A stretch of 64,000 nt of DNA from assembly GCA_963681505.1 (NCBI GenBank), contig OY811989.1:3840854-3904853 (forward strand), in the 5' to 3' direction. This DNA is from Eunapius fragilis (taxonomy: Eukaryota > Porifera > Demospongiae > Spongillida > Spongillidae). The notes below the pieces were generated by a model. That model was not told the DNA's origin. It saw only the letters and a list, made by a program, of their open reading frames with translations, and did no database searches. This document shows positions 45,101-57,314 of the stretch, piece after piece (the first letter of the stretch is position 1; each line of letters begins with the position of its first letter). The position numbers were made by a program, and so were the translations under genes.

Positions 45101-48100
45101 TCGGACAAGGTGTGCTTCTGATTTTAAGAAATCTAAGCAGACCATGGATACTTGTCTTGCATGCCTTGAATGTATCAGAAATAGACACATCAAGTTTATG
45201 TGTGCGCTGTGTATCTCCTGCACAGCTGGAAGCTTTTTTAGAGCTCGTTAGATGTGCCTGTGTCTGTGATGAACTTTTCATCAAACATGGATATGCCTAT
45301 AAAACATTATAGTTCGGTCGCTTACTGCTATTTCACAGATGTGGACTTAACTTAGACAGCCTACCTCTTAGTAGCAATACAATTGTAAGATAACCAAATC
45401 ATGGGGATGAACTCTGTACGCAATCAGGTCTGTTAAAAGAGTCTTATTATATAAATCTGATTTTTTGGTTTTTATCAAATAATTACCCTTTTGGGTCTGA
45501 AATTATCCAGAGGCTCTGTTCACTGAATGCAGTAGTGGTTGTGTGTGGCCCATGTGCTGTTGTTGTTGTTGCAATGTTCTGCTACATGAGCATGTATTTG
45601 TACACATTTGGGGGAGCATAGCAACCGTGCATTTGGGGGGAGCGCTCATAGCAACCGTGTGGCGTTTGGGGGGGAGCATAGCAACCATGTGGAGGCACTG
45701 CGTTTTGAGGGGGGGGGGGGGGGGAACATAGTAACCATGTGGGGGTACTGCGTTTGGGGGGGGGGGGGGGGACATAGCAACCATGTGGGAGTACTGCATT
45801 CGTGTGGAGGCACTATGTATAAGTACTTTTGAAGAGAGATTGTGTGTGTCTCTGACTCATTCTCTATTTCTACTCCCCTCTTCCTCACCTATTCCCTCCT
45901 CCCTCTTCCCTCTGTACGCTTAGATCAAAGATGGAGGCCCCATTACACCAGAGGGGTTTGTCGACGAACTAAGGAAGTTTGACTTCAACTATGATGCGGC
46001 CATAGAGGGTTACCACAGCACTATGGACCGCCTCAGAGTGTCCCTGTCAACCAATGGCCTCAGGTCAGTCCTGTCTCCCTCATGTGAGTGGCCTCCCCCA
46101 TGTGTAGCGTTGGGAACGTTTTCACACCTTGCCCACCCATGTATGTCTATGAATTCTGTTGCCACGCACTTGTGTAGGTGTGGTTGGTAGGGGAGACAAG
46201 TGAGACTAATGTGGGTGTGGCCTATTGTCTCTATCAATAGTTTGTCGTGGTTATTGATGTATTCAGCATTGTGTTTGCGTGAAATTAAAGCATGTTTGGT
46301 CACTATTCATTTCCTATTGTACATATTCAGTACAGCGGAATTCTGTTTTTGTTGCAGCATAAGTTGAATCCCCACATTGTTGGCATTGCTGTCTTTGATT
46401 TATTCCCTGCATGCTATTTCATTGTTATCTGTTTGTTGTCCATTTTTGGCTCCACAGTTGGGTGAAGAACTTTGGTGAGAGGGAAGGTCTCAAAGTGTTG
46501 CTCAACATACTTCGCCTGTGTGCCCAGGAGAGCTACCAGGGAAGAGACGCCATGCTGCGCAAGATCCAACACACGTGCGTGCGCTGTCTGAAGGCATTCA
46601 TGAATAACAAGGTAACGTGTCTGTTGTGCACACACACACACACATGCACATGCACAGACATATTCCACACACACCACCACCACCATGTGGCATGGTACGC
46701 AAGCAAGCTGCAGCTTTATGTTGTTGCCGTGGCAACACATGTCTGCAAGCTAACAGAAGCCATATGCAGTTTGTTGTGCAAACAGTGATTACGGTTTCTG
46801 TAGGGCTTCTGTGACCATACACACATATGGTAAACTCCTACCAAGAATTTATTAAATAAACACTTTTGATTTTAAAAACAAAGCCAGTATTCATCCAGCC
46901 ATGTCTTCAAGTTGATTTTTTTAAAGGTTTTTTCCTTTGGCACACCCACAGACATTGTGCTGTGTCCTGTTTAGCACAAGTGTTTGGTGTATAATACATA
47001 GATGTATCATTACACACAGGTACATAGATGTGTAAGACCTGTGTGTAATGATGCATCTATGTACCTGTGTGTAATGATACATCTATGTACCTGTGTGTAA
47101 TGATACATCTATGTACCTGTGTGTGTGTGTAACGATACATCTATGTACCTGTATGCATTTGTAGATTATATTTATATTTACATTCTGATACATCACTTTT
47201 GGTTGCTCCATATGTTATTGTGTCTCACTCTGTGCCCATGCATGTCTGAACATGTCTGTGGGTGTGCTTTTATGAATTATGCCTCCGTTACTCATAACTT
47301 AACCCTCTGCATGCTTGGTTGCCTCCCTTACTCATAACTTAACCCTCTGCATACTTGGTTGCCTCCCTACTCATAACTTAACCCTCTGCACACTTGGTTG
47401 CCTCCCTTACTCATAACTTTAACCCTCTGTACACTTTGTTGCCTCCCTTACTCATAACTTATGCATACTTGGTTGCCTCCCTACTCATAACTTAACCCTC
47501 TGCACACTTGGTTGCCTCCCTTATTCATAACTTTAACCCTCTGTACACTTTGTTGCCTCCCTTACTCATAATTTATGCATACTTGGTTGCCTCCCTACTC
47601 ATAACTTAACCCTCTGCACACTGGTTGCCTCCCTTACTCATAACTTTAACCCTCTGCACACTTTTTTACCTCCCTTACTCATAAAACTTAACACACTTTG
47701 TTGCCTCCCTTACTCATAACTTAACCCTCAGCACACTTTGTTGCCTCCATTACTCATAACTTAACCCTCTGCACACACCTCATTGCTGTAGTATGGACTG
47801 GGTCAGGTCCTTCAGAGTGAGGATGCCATCATCATATTTGTTACCGCCATGGATCCTTACAATGAGAACATGATGTCCGACGTGTTGAAGGTCACGGCTG
47901 CAGTGTGTCTTGTTGCAGATGGGTACGTTTGGGAACCTGAAGGGTTGTCCCCTCCCCTCACTCATTGTCTCACCCATTTCCACCTACCTCCTCCCTCTAA
48001 CCCATGGACCCCTCCCTTCTCCTTGTCCCTCCCTCTACCCCATCCCTCCATCTTGTCCCTTCCTCTACCCCATCCCTCCATCTTGTCCCTTCCTCTACCC

Positions 48101-49443
48101 CATCCCTCCATCTTGTCCCTTCCTCTACCCCATCCCTCCATCTTGTCCCTCCCTCTACCCCATCCCTCCATCTTGTCCCTCCCTCTACCTCATCCCTCCA
48201 TCTTGTCCCCCCTCTACCCCATCCCTCCATCTTGTTCCTTCCTCTACCCATCCCTCCATCTTGTCCCTCCCTCCTGAAATCCTGTACTCATTACTTATCT
48301 CCGCTGTCTTCACACACACACACCTTTCCCTTAACTCTCAGGCACAGCAAAGTAATAGAGGCAGTTACAGTCAATGGAGATCAGTGTGGTATCAGTCGTT
48401 TTGACCCTGTTCTGACGGCTCTCAAGAAGACCAGTAACCCAGCCCTTCAACTGGCTTGTATGCAGTTCATCAACGCCATAGTCAACTCTCCAGATGACCT
48501 CGACTTCAGAATACACCTGCGAAATGAGTTTATGAGAGGTGGCCTTGGGGAGGTGTTGGAGGTAAGTTGTGTGGGTGGGGGGAGGGGCAAAGTATGTGGC
48601 TGGAAAGGGAAAGGGATTATCACGTGTCTGTAGAGCTCAGGCTGTGGAGAGGTACGTGTGCAAGTCATGCATTGCGTTTGAGTCAGTTCAGTTGTATTTT
48701 TGTGATTTTGTGTAAAATGATGACTAACCAGGTGGGAACATCTCATGCATTAGAGGAGGGAGGGGGAGGGAAGGAGGGGGAGGGATAGTGCTAAGTATGG
48801 AACAAAACTGTTTGGTCAGGAAGGTGACCAGATGAGGAGGGTTGGTAAGGTGGAGATGGAGGGAGGAGGGGTTGGTAGGGTGGAGATGGAGGGAGGAGGG
48901 GTTGGTAGGGTGGAGATGGAGGGAGGAGGGGTTGGTAGGTGGAGATGGAGGGAGGAGGGGTTGGTAGGGTGGAGATGGAGGGAGGAGGGGTTGGTAGGTG
49001 GAGATGGAGGGAGGAGGGGTTGGTAGGGTGGAGATGGAGGGAGGAGGGGTTGGTAGGGTGGAGATGGAGGGAGGAGGGGTTGGTAGGTGGAGATGGAGGG
49101 AGGAGGGGTTGGTAGGGTGGAGATGGAGGGTTTAGAGTGGAGAGTTTCTGCTCAGCTTTGACTACGATTTGGTTGGTTTTTGACTCAAATATAGGCATTG
49201 CATAAGATTCAGACCCAGGACCTCATGACCCACTTGGAAATATTCGATAACCATATGGAGGTGGACTTTGAGGAGATATTGCACAGGTTTCAGGACATTC
49301 AAACAGAGTTCAATGAACCAGAGTCTGTCTTCAATCTGCTCTTGACGACCGTTCAGGGGACTGGGGCAGCCACCTATCTCCTCTCCATCCTACAACACCT
49401 TCTCCTCATACGAGATGACTTCTATGTCAGGTGTGTATGTGTG

Positions 49444-49483
<40 letters not shown>

Positions 49484-49829
49484 AGTGGCATATGGGGGAA
49501 GAGTGTTAATTTTAGTACTCATTCCATTGGTGGTGGCGGGGGGGGGGGGGCGGAAGTAGGTTACCATACCACACAGTGGGGGGGGGGGGGGGGGGGGGGG
49601 GTGGAGTCATACCATGCATTTATACAGTACTTTACTTTTGTACATACACACATGTACACATAGTACACATCAGTACTCACAAGTACACATCAGTACACAC
49701 AAGTACACATCAGTACTTTGCTTTCATCCATTGAATCAGCGTGGCAGCACAGTTACAACCCCAAACTGTTACTTGTGTTGGAGGGATCCCATGCTATATA
49801 CATGAAGCACCAGTTAACCCAGCCTCCCT

Positions 49830-49911
<82 letters not shown>

Positions 49912-52369
49912 GCGCGCGCATAGCCTTCCAACCTATGCACACACCCATGCATAGTTTTCCAACACCCAGCGTATGTGCACACATGCGTAGCCTTCCAACC
50001 TGTACACACACATGCACATACACACATGCATATTTGTGTCTGCATCCTACATGTATTAACTGCACACCCTCCTCCCCAGACCTCAGTATTTCAAGTTAGT
50101 TGATGCTTGCGTTACCCAAATTGTCCTTCACAAGAATGGCATAGACCCAGACTTCAGCTACACACAGAAGTTTAAGATAGATGTGGACAACTTAATAGGT
50201 GAGTTCACCTTTATGCTTCTACCCTATTTCCTTCTCCTTTGCCCCTCCCACTTATAATGGGCCCCCCCTCCCCTTAGAGGGACTTGTGGACAAGGCAAGG
50301 GTTGAAGAGGCGGAAAAAACTGCCACAGATCTGGAACAACAGGTTTGGTTGTCATGGATATTAGTGCATTGCTATTTTCTGCATGAGCACCCTATTTGCA
50401 AACCTGGCAAGACTTGAATTTGGAACACATTTTTTCAAGTTTTCTGATTAAAAATAAGAATTGTTTTGATATGCTTTCTAATTGTCCGTGTGCTTGCACC
50501 CTCTTGTGGAACCTGATGTTATGGTCGAAAGACATCTGCAGGACATAACATTTAGTACTGTTATAGTGGATAGTAAATGATGGGACTGGTATGGTGTGAT
50601 AGGGTTAGGGTGATAGGTTAGGGTGATAGGTTAGGGTGTTAGGTTAGGGTGATAGGTTAGGATGTTAGGTTAGGGTGATAGGTTAGGATGTTAGGTTAGG
50701 GTGATAGGTTAGGATGTTAGGTTAGGGTGATAGGGTTAGGGTGATAGGTTAGGGTGTTAGGTTAGGGTGATAGGGTAGGTGTTAGGTTAGCACGATAGGT
50801 AAGATGGTGTTAGGGCATTGCTTATGACAGTATATACATATTTATTTTAAGGTTACAAAATAAATTACAACATAAGAGCAATACATGGCATACAAGAAAT
50901 AATATGAATAGGAAAAAAATTTTTTAAATTTTTAATAAATAAATAAATTGTCTATTGTATGGCAGGCTTAGCCTGACTTTGATGCGAGCCAATGCACGGG
51001 CACTCCTGTCTCGAGCAGGATCATCTGTGGAAGATCCATAGAACTTATTGTAATATTAGTCCTTTTGTTTGTAATGTATTTGTGTAATGTACTCTATATT
51101 CGAGCGTATATAAATAATTATTTTTAAAAATAATAATAATAATAATACACATCTGAGCCACTTAGTATGCAAGTTCCCTCAGACCAGCCGCATCATCCAT
51201 GGCTGCACCACTTCTCCATTTGGTTTGTAGGCATAAATTTGTGGCCCTCAAAATGGCAAAAGATAGCCTAGCTCGTATCCATCCTGCTACTTCTGTATAT
51301 ACACCATTTTACCAGTTATGACTAAACTAGCTCCTCCTACCAACTCCTCCCACTTTTAGCTTCGCAAGGAAGAAGCCACTCGCAATGAGCTGGAGGCCAA
51401 ACTGCATGCGACCAATGAGATGATGGAGACCAACCAGAAGAAGTTTGAGCAAGTGCTGGCTGAGAGGGATGGAGATATCAGACAGCTGAAAGATGAGGTA
51501 ACCCCGAATGCAAACACACTGTGGCGTTCCTACCATGCCAAGCGATTTCACTTTGAGTTTAAGACACTCTGTGGGACCCACTTGAGTGTGTGTGTGTGTG
51601 TGTTCACCTTCAATGTTCCTTGCTACAATACGTCACTTGTTCCTCCATACCTCCCCTTGTATTGTGTGCCTCATTTCACGGTATGACCCACAGTATCTCT
51701 CCCGTCTCACTATGACCTACTTCCCTCCTCTCCCTCCCTCCCATGCACATGTGGATGTACTGGTAACTGTTCCGTTTCTAATGTAAGAATCTTCTCTGCT
51801 TCTATTTATAGCTCATTCGCCGGCCCACAATCATGGTCACTGATCCGAATGCAGCTGCTGGGGGCGGTGCAGCCCCTCCCCCTCCCCCACCCCCACCAGG
51901 CCTGGGAGGAGGCCCACCACCTCCTCCTCCCCCACCCCCACCAGGCCCAGGAGGAGGTCCTCCTCCGCCTCCACCCCCACCCCCAGGTGGCCCCGGGGGG
52001 GCCCCTCCTCCTCCTCCGCCAGGCCTGGGAGGCCCTCCTCCCCCTCCTGGTATGGGAGGAATGGGTCGTGGGTCAGCAGTGAAAGAGAAGAAGAAGTACA
52101 AAGTGGACATCCAGATGAGGAGGATGAACTGGAACAAAGTGTGTACCTCATGAGTGTGTACCTCATGAGTGTGTACCTCATGAGTGTGTACCTCATGAGT
52201 GTGTACCTTCATGCTGTGTATTTACTTGTTTGTTGTTGTCCCTGTGTTTTTGTTTTGTGTAGGTCCCACCTCACACTATGGGGGTAGCCATGGTGTCTGT
52301 GTGCATGTGTGTGTGTGTGTGTATGTTGTAGACATGCTGTGTGTATGTGTGTGTGTATGTTGTAGCCAT

Positions 52370-52409
<40 letters not shown>

Positions 52410-54677
52410 GTGTTGCAATGGGATCCATACTAAAGGAAATCATTACAGGGTTAATGTACATCACAACTACATGTATCTTAATAGCTACGCAGATCATCAG
52501 TTAATTAGCTGGTGGTTACTTAACTTCATTCTGATTGCCTGGCAGTTACATAACTTCATTTGTTTTCTTTACAGATCCAAAAACAGCAGCTCAATGCAAA
52601 CTCATTCTGGGCACAAGCCAATGAAGAGTCACTAGAGTCCAATGACCTCCTAGCGGAAATAGAGTCTACCTTTGGAACCGGAAAAGGTTACCATTAGTGT
52701 ATATCTGTATGTTAGGTCGTTTGCAACCATTCAATTTAGTATGTTACAAGTTTGAATATGTTGCTATTTCTAAATTTGCTTCCACTATTATTTGCCCAAC
52801 CAGCACATTGACACTTCAATGGCAATAACAAAAAAACAAAAAAAAAAACCTTCAAAAGATCAGCACAGTGGATATCTTGAAATAGGGGACCATTTTATCT
52901 TGATTTATCTTAATGAAAATTCCACTGCACTAACATATTTTTCCACCGCTGAGTGTTATATCATACTGATTTTATTTTATGTATGTTACATGTGTGTGCA
53001 TGTGTGCACTGTGGTGTGTACATACATATGTGCATGTATGCATTGTGGTGTGTTGTTGTCATTCACACCTTTTTTTTTTTAAATCTTCACAGAAAAGGCT
53101 CTGAGCGAAGTCGAAAATCCAAAATTGAAGCTGCCAAAGATAAAGCAGCTTAAGGTCCTTGACCCAAAGTCGGCTCAAAATATATGTGAGCCCACATACA
53201 TTCCAATGTACATAATTTGTCTTCAGGAATAGATGCTTGCATATGATGCTTTCCTGTTGTTAATGGCATCCATACAATCATATCCTATATTAAACATTGG
53301 GTCTCACACACACACACACACACACACACATTAACGTACACCATCCCCTCCCCCTGTGCAGCCATTTTGTTGGGTACACTGCGTATGAACTATGAAGACG
53401 TCAGGGATATGGTCCTATCTGTTGATAATGAGAAGATGACTGAGCAGATGGTACAACAACTGCTCAAGTATGTGCCAAGCAAGGAAGAGGTGAGGTAACC
53501 ATGGATACCTTGTTTCTCTTCTGTGGTATTGTCTGGCGCGACTACAGTTTAAATTGAGTGAATTGAATATATTATTAGACATGATAAAGGAAGTATGCAC
53601 GGATACAAGACACCCCAGTGCTAATAAGGACACCCCAGTGCTAATAAAGACACCCCAGTGCTAATAAAGACACCCCAGTGCTAATAAAGACACTCCAGTG
53701 CTAATAAAGACACCCCAGTGCTAATAGACACCCCAGTGCTAATAAAGACACCCCAGTGTTAATAAAAACACCCCAGTGCTAATGGTTTATAACAAGGGTT
53801 TGGGGGTGGGGACAACTGTGACAGTTGTACCCATCTGACCTGTGACACCACCCCCCCACCACAGATGACATCACTCCAGGCCTACAAGGACAAGAGATCT
53901 GAACTGAGCGAGGCGGAACAGTTTGTTGTAGTGGTGAGTGCATTTAGTGAGTATTGGGGAGAGATGTGAGGGTGAGCAGGTGTTGAAGGTGTGAGGTGTT
54001 AGGGTGAGCAGGTGTTCTAGGTGTGAGGGTTATGGGTGAGCAGGTGTTGAAGGTGTACGTGTAGGTGTGAGTGTTAGGGTGAGCAGGTGTTGCAAGTGTA
54101 CATGTAAATGTTAGGGTGAGCAGGTATTGAAGGTGTGCATGTAGGTGTGAGGGTTAGGGTGAGCAGGTGTTGAAGGTGTACATGTAGGTGTGAGGGTTAG
54201 GTGAGCAGGTGTTGATGGTGTACATATAGGTAGGGGGTTAGGGTGAGCAGGTGTTGAAGGTGTACATGTAGGTTGTGAGGTTTAGGGTGAGCAGGTGTTG
54301 AAGGTGAACATGTAGGTGTGAGGGTTAGGGTGAGCAGGTGTTGAAGGTGTACATGTAGGTGTGAGGGTTAGATGAGCAGGTGTTGATGGTGTACATATAG
54401 GTGTGAGGGTTAGGGTGAGCAGGTGTTGAAGGTGTACATGTAGGTGTGAGGGTTAGGTGAGCAGGTGTTGATGGTGTACATATAGGTGTGAGGGTTAGGG
54501 TGAGTGCAGTTGTTGAAGGTGTACATATATAGGTGTTGTAGAAGGAAAGTGAGGCAGTTTGGGGAGCGATGTGTGCATGCATGTATGGTTTGGAGCATAT
54601 TGTTATCCTAATAAATGCCCACCTCAAGCTGTCTGATGTCAAAAGGCTTCCTGAGAGGCTCGACTGTATGCTGTTCA
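41619..54677 (+). CDS. DIAPH: diaphanous-related formin, truncated by assembly gap inside FH2
   Basis: DRFs nucleate and elongate actin filaments under Rho control. Exons: 41619-41648, 42689-42832, 43308-43421, 45924-46063, 46458-46611, 47792-47922, 48342-48561, 49195-49430, 50080-50198, 50278-50342, 51360-51497, 51812-52138, 52575-52686, 53093-53185, 53362-53489, 53865-53933, 54629-54677. Order: a basic N-terminus; GBD/FH3 (SWVKNFG.EGLKVLL, RCLKAFMNNK.G, FINAIV.SP.DLDFR.HLRNEF); dimerisation helices; a coiled coil (exon 11); FH1 with four proline tracts of 8-9 residues (51860-52060); then FH2 from MRRMNWNK, including KVLDPKSAQNISILLG and LSDVKRLPERLDCML. About two-thirds of FH2 and the DAD are missing because the sequence enters 200 N at 54678. 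GBD/FH3 make it a DIAPH1-3-type formin. Confidence 0.93.
42112..42194. repeat. (GT)n microsatellite in formin intron 1
   Basis: About 80 bases of pure GT. Shorter GT tracts recur at 42566-42620 and, after exon 8, at 49437-49482. Confidence 0.95.
43020..43300. repeat. long polypyrimidine tract before formin exon 3
   Basis: About 280 bases of CT-rich DNA (ctcctctcccct-type) leading to the ttcacag acceptor at 43307. Confidence 0.85.
43465..43840. repeat. about 31-bp minisatellite
   Basis: Unit gtgaccagggtgtgtactgg then cactatgtcat, about 12 copies, starting 45 bases after formin exon 3. Confidence 0.9.
43841..45923. other. formin intron 3 remainder with possible nested remnants
   Basis: It holds a 24-bp triplicate (aactagaccaacacgtacat, 44080-44130), a dispersed repeat copy (44186-44255), two small anonymous frames (44607-44888 and 45024-45251; the latter with RKRGRP, an AT-hook-like run) and G-rich repeats at 45600-45790. 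Confidence 0.5.
47280..47780. repeat. about 37-bp minisatellite before formin exon 6
   Basis: Unit cttactcataacttaaccct then ctgcacacttggttgcctcc, about 13 copies with deletions, in the intron ending at 47791. Confidence 0.9.
48015..48265. repeat. 30-bp minisatellite in formin intron 6
   Basis: Unit cttcctctaccccatccctc then catcttgtcc, about 8 copies. It is pyrimidine-rich like the surrounding intron. Confidence 0.9.
48835..49130. repeat. about 30-bp purine-rich minisatellite in formin intron 7
   Basis: Unit ggttggtagggtggagatgg then agggaggagg, about 10 copies with one-base length variants. Confidence 0.9.
49832..49918. repeat. (CA)n microsatellite in formin intron 8
   Basis: About 77 bases of CA ending in a CGCG run. 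It follows G homopolymers near 49540 and 49580-49600. Confidence 0.95.
50598..50800. repeat. GGTTAGGGTGATA telomere-like array
   Basis: Alternating ggttagggtgata and ggttaggatgtta units over 200 bases in formin intron 10. They contain TTAGGG but with interposed bases, so this is not a true telomeric array. Confidence 0.85.
53612..53785. repeat. 20-bp minisatellite in formin intron 15
   Basis: Unit caccccagtgctaataaaga, about 9 copies. Confidence 0.9.
53945..54530. repeat. about 40-bp minisatellite in formin intron 16
   Basis: Unit gggttagggtgagcaggtgt then tgaaggtgtacatgtaggtgtga, about 14 copies, occupying most of the intron before the last visible exon. Confidence 0.9.
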
Positions 54678-54877
54678 NNNNNNNNNNNNNNNNNNNNNNN
54701 NNNNNNNNNNNNNNNNNNNNNNNNNNNNNNNNNNNNNNNNNNNNNNNNNNNNNNNNNNNNNNNNNNNNNNNNNNNNNNNNNNNNNNNNNNNNNNNNNNNN
54801 NNNNNNNNNNNNNNNNNNNNNNNNNNNNNNNNNNNNNNNNNNNNNNNNNNNNNNNNNNNNNNNNNNNNNNNNNNNNN
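54678..54877. other. assembly gap, exactly 200 N
   Basis: Two hundred consecutive N separate the middle of the formin FH2 domain from the middle of a different gene. The round number suggests a placeholder length. Confidence 0.99.
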
Positions 54878-56429
54878 ATCGCACATTCCGCTCAGCAATC
54901 CCTAGACAGCTTGGAGTGGGCAGAAACTGTAGATTTGGGGATAACATCACACGAAAACAAGCGGGCATCAATTGGAAGCAGCGACAACGGCAAAGAAGAC
55001 ACCATAAATCCGGACAACATTGCTCCTAGCCAACCTTCACAAGAGCCCGTGGTAGACCAGGTCCAACCCCTCCAACGCGTTCAGCCGGTCACCCGCGTTG
55101 AGTCGTTCAACCGACTTCAGAAGCCTTTGAGCCAGCAGCCAAGCGTGCCCAGCAAGACGACACATGTGGTACTAACAGCCTGGACAGAGAAGCCACAGCA
55201 GGTGTCCCTGCTGCCTCCCACGGAGCCAACATTCCCACAGGACAGTGTCCAAGACTTCAGAAAGCCCACACAAGAGGCTTCCCCCCCTGTCCTCATTGCC
55301 GAAAGCCAGCGGGAGACTAGAACTTACAAATATGAGGTTCCCAAAGTTGCCAGCTTCCAGCAGGTCTCTGGGTCACAGGAAAAACTTCCTCCCCAGACCA
55401 CTAGTTCTCAGTTGTCACAGGTAACTAGTACTGCTTCTCCTCCCCAGACTTCTTCATCCCTGCAAAGCATCTCTCAGATGTCGGTTTCTTCCCACACGGT
55501 TGTTACCCAGACCTCACAATCTGTCCAAGCTATACCTGCTCCTCAGGTGGCTACTGTTCCTCCTCCCCAGACCTATGTGCTATCCCAATCTAGTCCTTCC
55601 CAAACCGTTGCACCTCTCCAAACTACTCAGCCAGTTACTCCTCCCCAGACCTCATCTGCTCCTCAGACGGTGGCGCCTCCTTCGTCGCTGTCGCTCGTGG
55701 AGCAACATGGCAACGTCAAAATCCAGAAGGTCCATCACACGCGCTGGACGCCCAAGAGTCAGCTGGATGCACAACAACGTGAAACTCCAAGCGAAGCGAC
55801 CACTCCCGCCAAGACCCCGCCACAAGCCGATCAGCGGCAACTGGTCATGAACAGCAGCAGTAGCACGCCATCGGGCCGGATGGGCGGATCGCTGCCAAGG
55901 AACGACCGGCAGCAGACTCAGCCGTACGTTCCGCAGTCGGTCGTGCCGACACAGCGCGGGATCCAGCGGAGCTTGTCGGACAGGCGCCAGCACGTGGTAC
56001 AACAAATCCCGCCGTCTTTGCCACAACAACAACAACAACAACAGCCTGCGAAGAAGCAGCCGCTGCAGACGCAGGTCGCACTCGTGTCGCACGGACTGTA
56101 CGCGACAGTGACGTACAAGCAGGACGCGTGCTCGCGGTGCCACCTCTCCCTCCAGCCTCCCGGATTCGTGATGACCGTCGCCTCGCACAAGCTGCAGTTC
56201 CACATCGCCTGCTTCACGTGCTACGTCTGCCGCACCCCTCTGACGTACGACAGTCGCGGCGAGAGCACCGTACTGATACAGCGCGGGGAAATACACTGCA
56301 AGTTCTGTTCATCCAACAACCAAGGTACGCCCTCTTTTGCTTATGTTAATTAGTGTCTTTAAAATTTTTATTTTATTTTATCTTCCCCGTCCTCTGTATC
56401 ATGCAGGTACGAAGACTACGGAATGCTAG
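54878..56429 (+). CDS. LIM-domain protein, 3' part (5' end lost in gap)
   Basis: The frame is open from the gap edge at 54878 to 56324, then exon 56407-56429 in phase adds GTKTTEC and a stop; about 489 residues are visible. Most is a disordered Gln/Ser/Pro/Thr-rich stretch with repeated PPQT units (about 55430-55680) and a Q7 run. One C-terminal LIM zinc finger runs from CSRC (near 56130): C-x2-C-x20-H-x2-C-x2-C-x2-C-x22-C-x2-C, with all eight ligands present. LIM fingers bind proteins, often on actin or at junctions. A single C-terminal LIM after a long disordered region resembles LMO7/LIMCH1, but that is a guess. A polyadenylation signal AATAAA lies at 56614. Confidence 0.8.
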
Positions 56430-56638
56430 AGTTATATGAATATAGTTGAATAGTCGTTCTATGTTAGATGATTCATCGTAGGTTCGCGTGATTTCTTTTT
56501 GTAACGCCTTCTTGTCATATTTGTTACAAACATTTGTGCAAAGACAGTCTACAAAACTATTATATATACACTAAAGATGCTATTTTTTGTCTATAAACAG
56601 ATAGAAAAAGAAAAATAAAGATGAGCGCAGGTGGTAGT

Positions 56639-56839
56639 TCATTTTTTTGCTGCTTTCTCTTGCTTGATAGCTGCGAAAAGCAAAAATAGGGGGCGTAAAC
56701 CTCAACACTGCTGCGCCCCGCGCTTATACGACAACGTACTTTCTAATGTGGGCAATGGGTTCTTTTCCTGAGGTGTCGTGTGCTTCAACTTCTTCTTGTC
56801 GAAAGATGCAACTGCGCTCACGTCAGGTTTGTCAGCCAT
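56639..56839 (-). CDS. TMSB: beta-thymosin, single-repeat
   Basis: Two exons, 56740-56839 and 56639-56670, join in phase to give 43 residues, the usual beta-thymosin length (43-44). The start MADKPDVSAVASFDKKKLKH matches [20 protein letters not shown], then TPQEKNPLPTLE and, after the intron, TIKQEKAAKK. The LKK/LKH and QEKNPLP motifs bind monomeric actin, so the protein should sequester G-actin in the cytosol. Reading through the donor (gtacgt) would give a different 45-residue tail; splicing restores the conserved end and is preferred. The gene is convergent with the LIM gene, with about 210 bp between stop codons. Confidence 0.93.
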
Positions 56840-57110
56840 CGTATGAGTTCTGGAACGAGGAGCTGCAATAAAATATTCGCCAAGATAAGCACAATCAATT
56901 AGCTGCGGCAGCTGTAGGATCGTATGGGGAGCTGCACGGCAAAAGCGGGCAGCACACCTACTTGAGCAAGACAGCAAACTCTCTGCAAAAAGAGGTGTTC
57001 CGAAAATGGACTTTATACTCCAGATTCATACCGTTCACGTGAACGCGTTTGATTGGTCACCATACAATCCTTGCGCAAATGTTTTTAATGTATAATATCA
57101 GAACAGCCCG

Positions 57111-57276
57111 CTACTTATTAATAAAATCGTATTCTCTGTTGGACTTCAGTGTCACTTCTAGCATCTCCTTGTCGCTCAGCCATTTTGCCTTGCTTGTATC
57201 TGGGTGCACTTTGTGAGGTAGATGCAACCCCAGTCTGCTGTATAGAGAGAAAGCCCACATGTATATACAATGAAAT

Positions 57277-57314
<38 letters not shown>

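Noticed and set aside
52375-52635. Frame across formin exon 13 (CVCVCV... start)
   Set aside because: GT-repeat read-through in a different frame from the FH2 exon.
56325-56353. LIM gene ending by read-through at TPSFAYVN
   Set aside because: A good GT donor and a matching acceptor at 56406 give an in-phase short last exon; the read-through remains possible as an isoform only.
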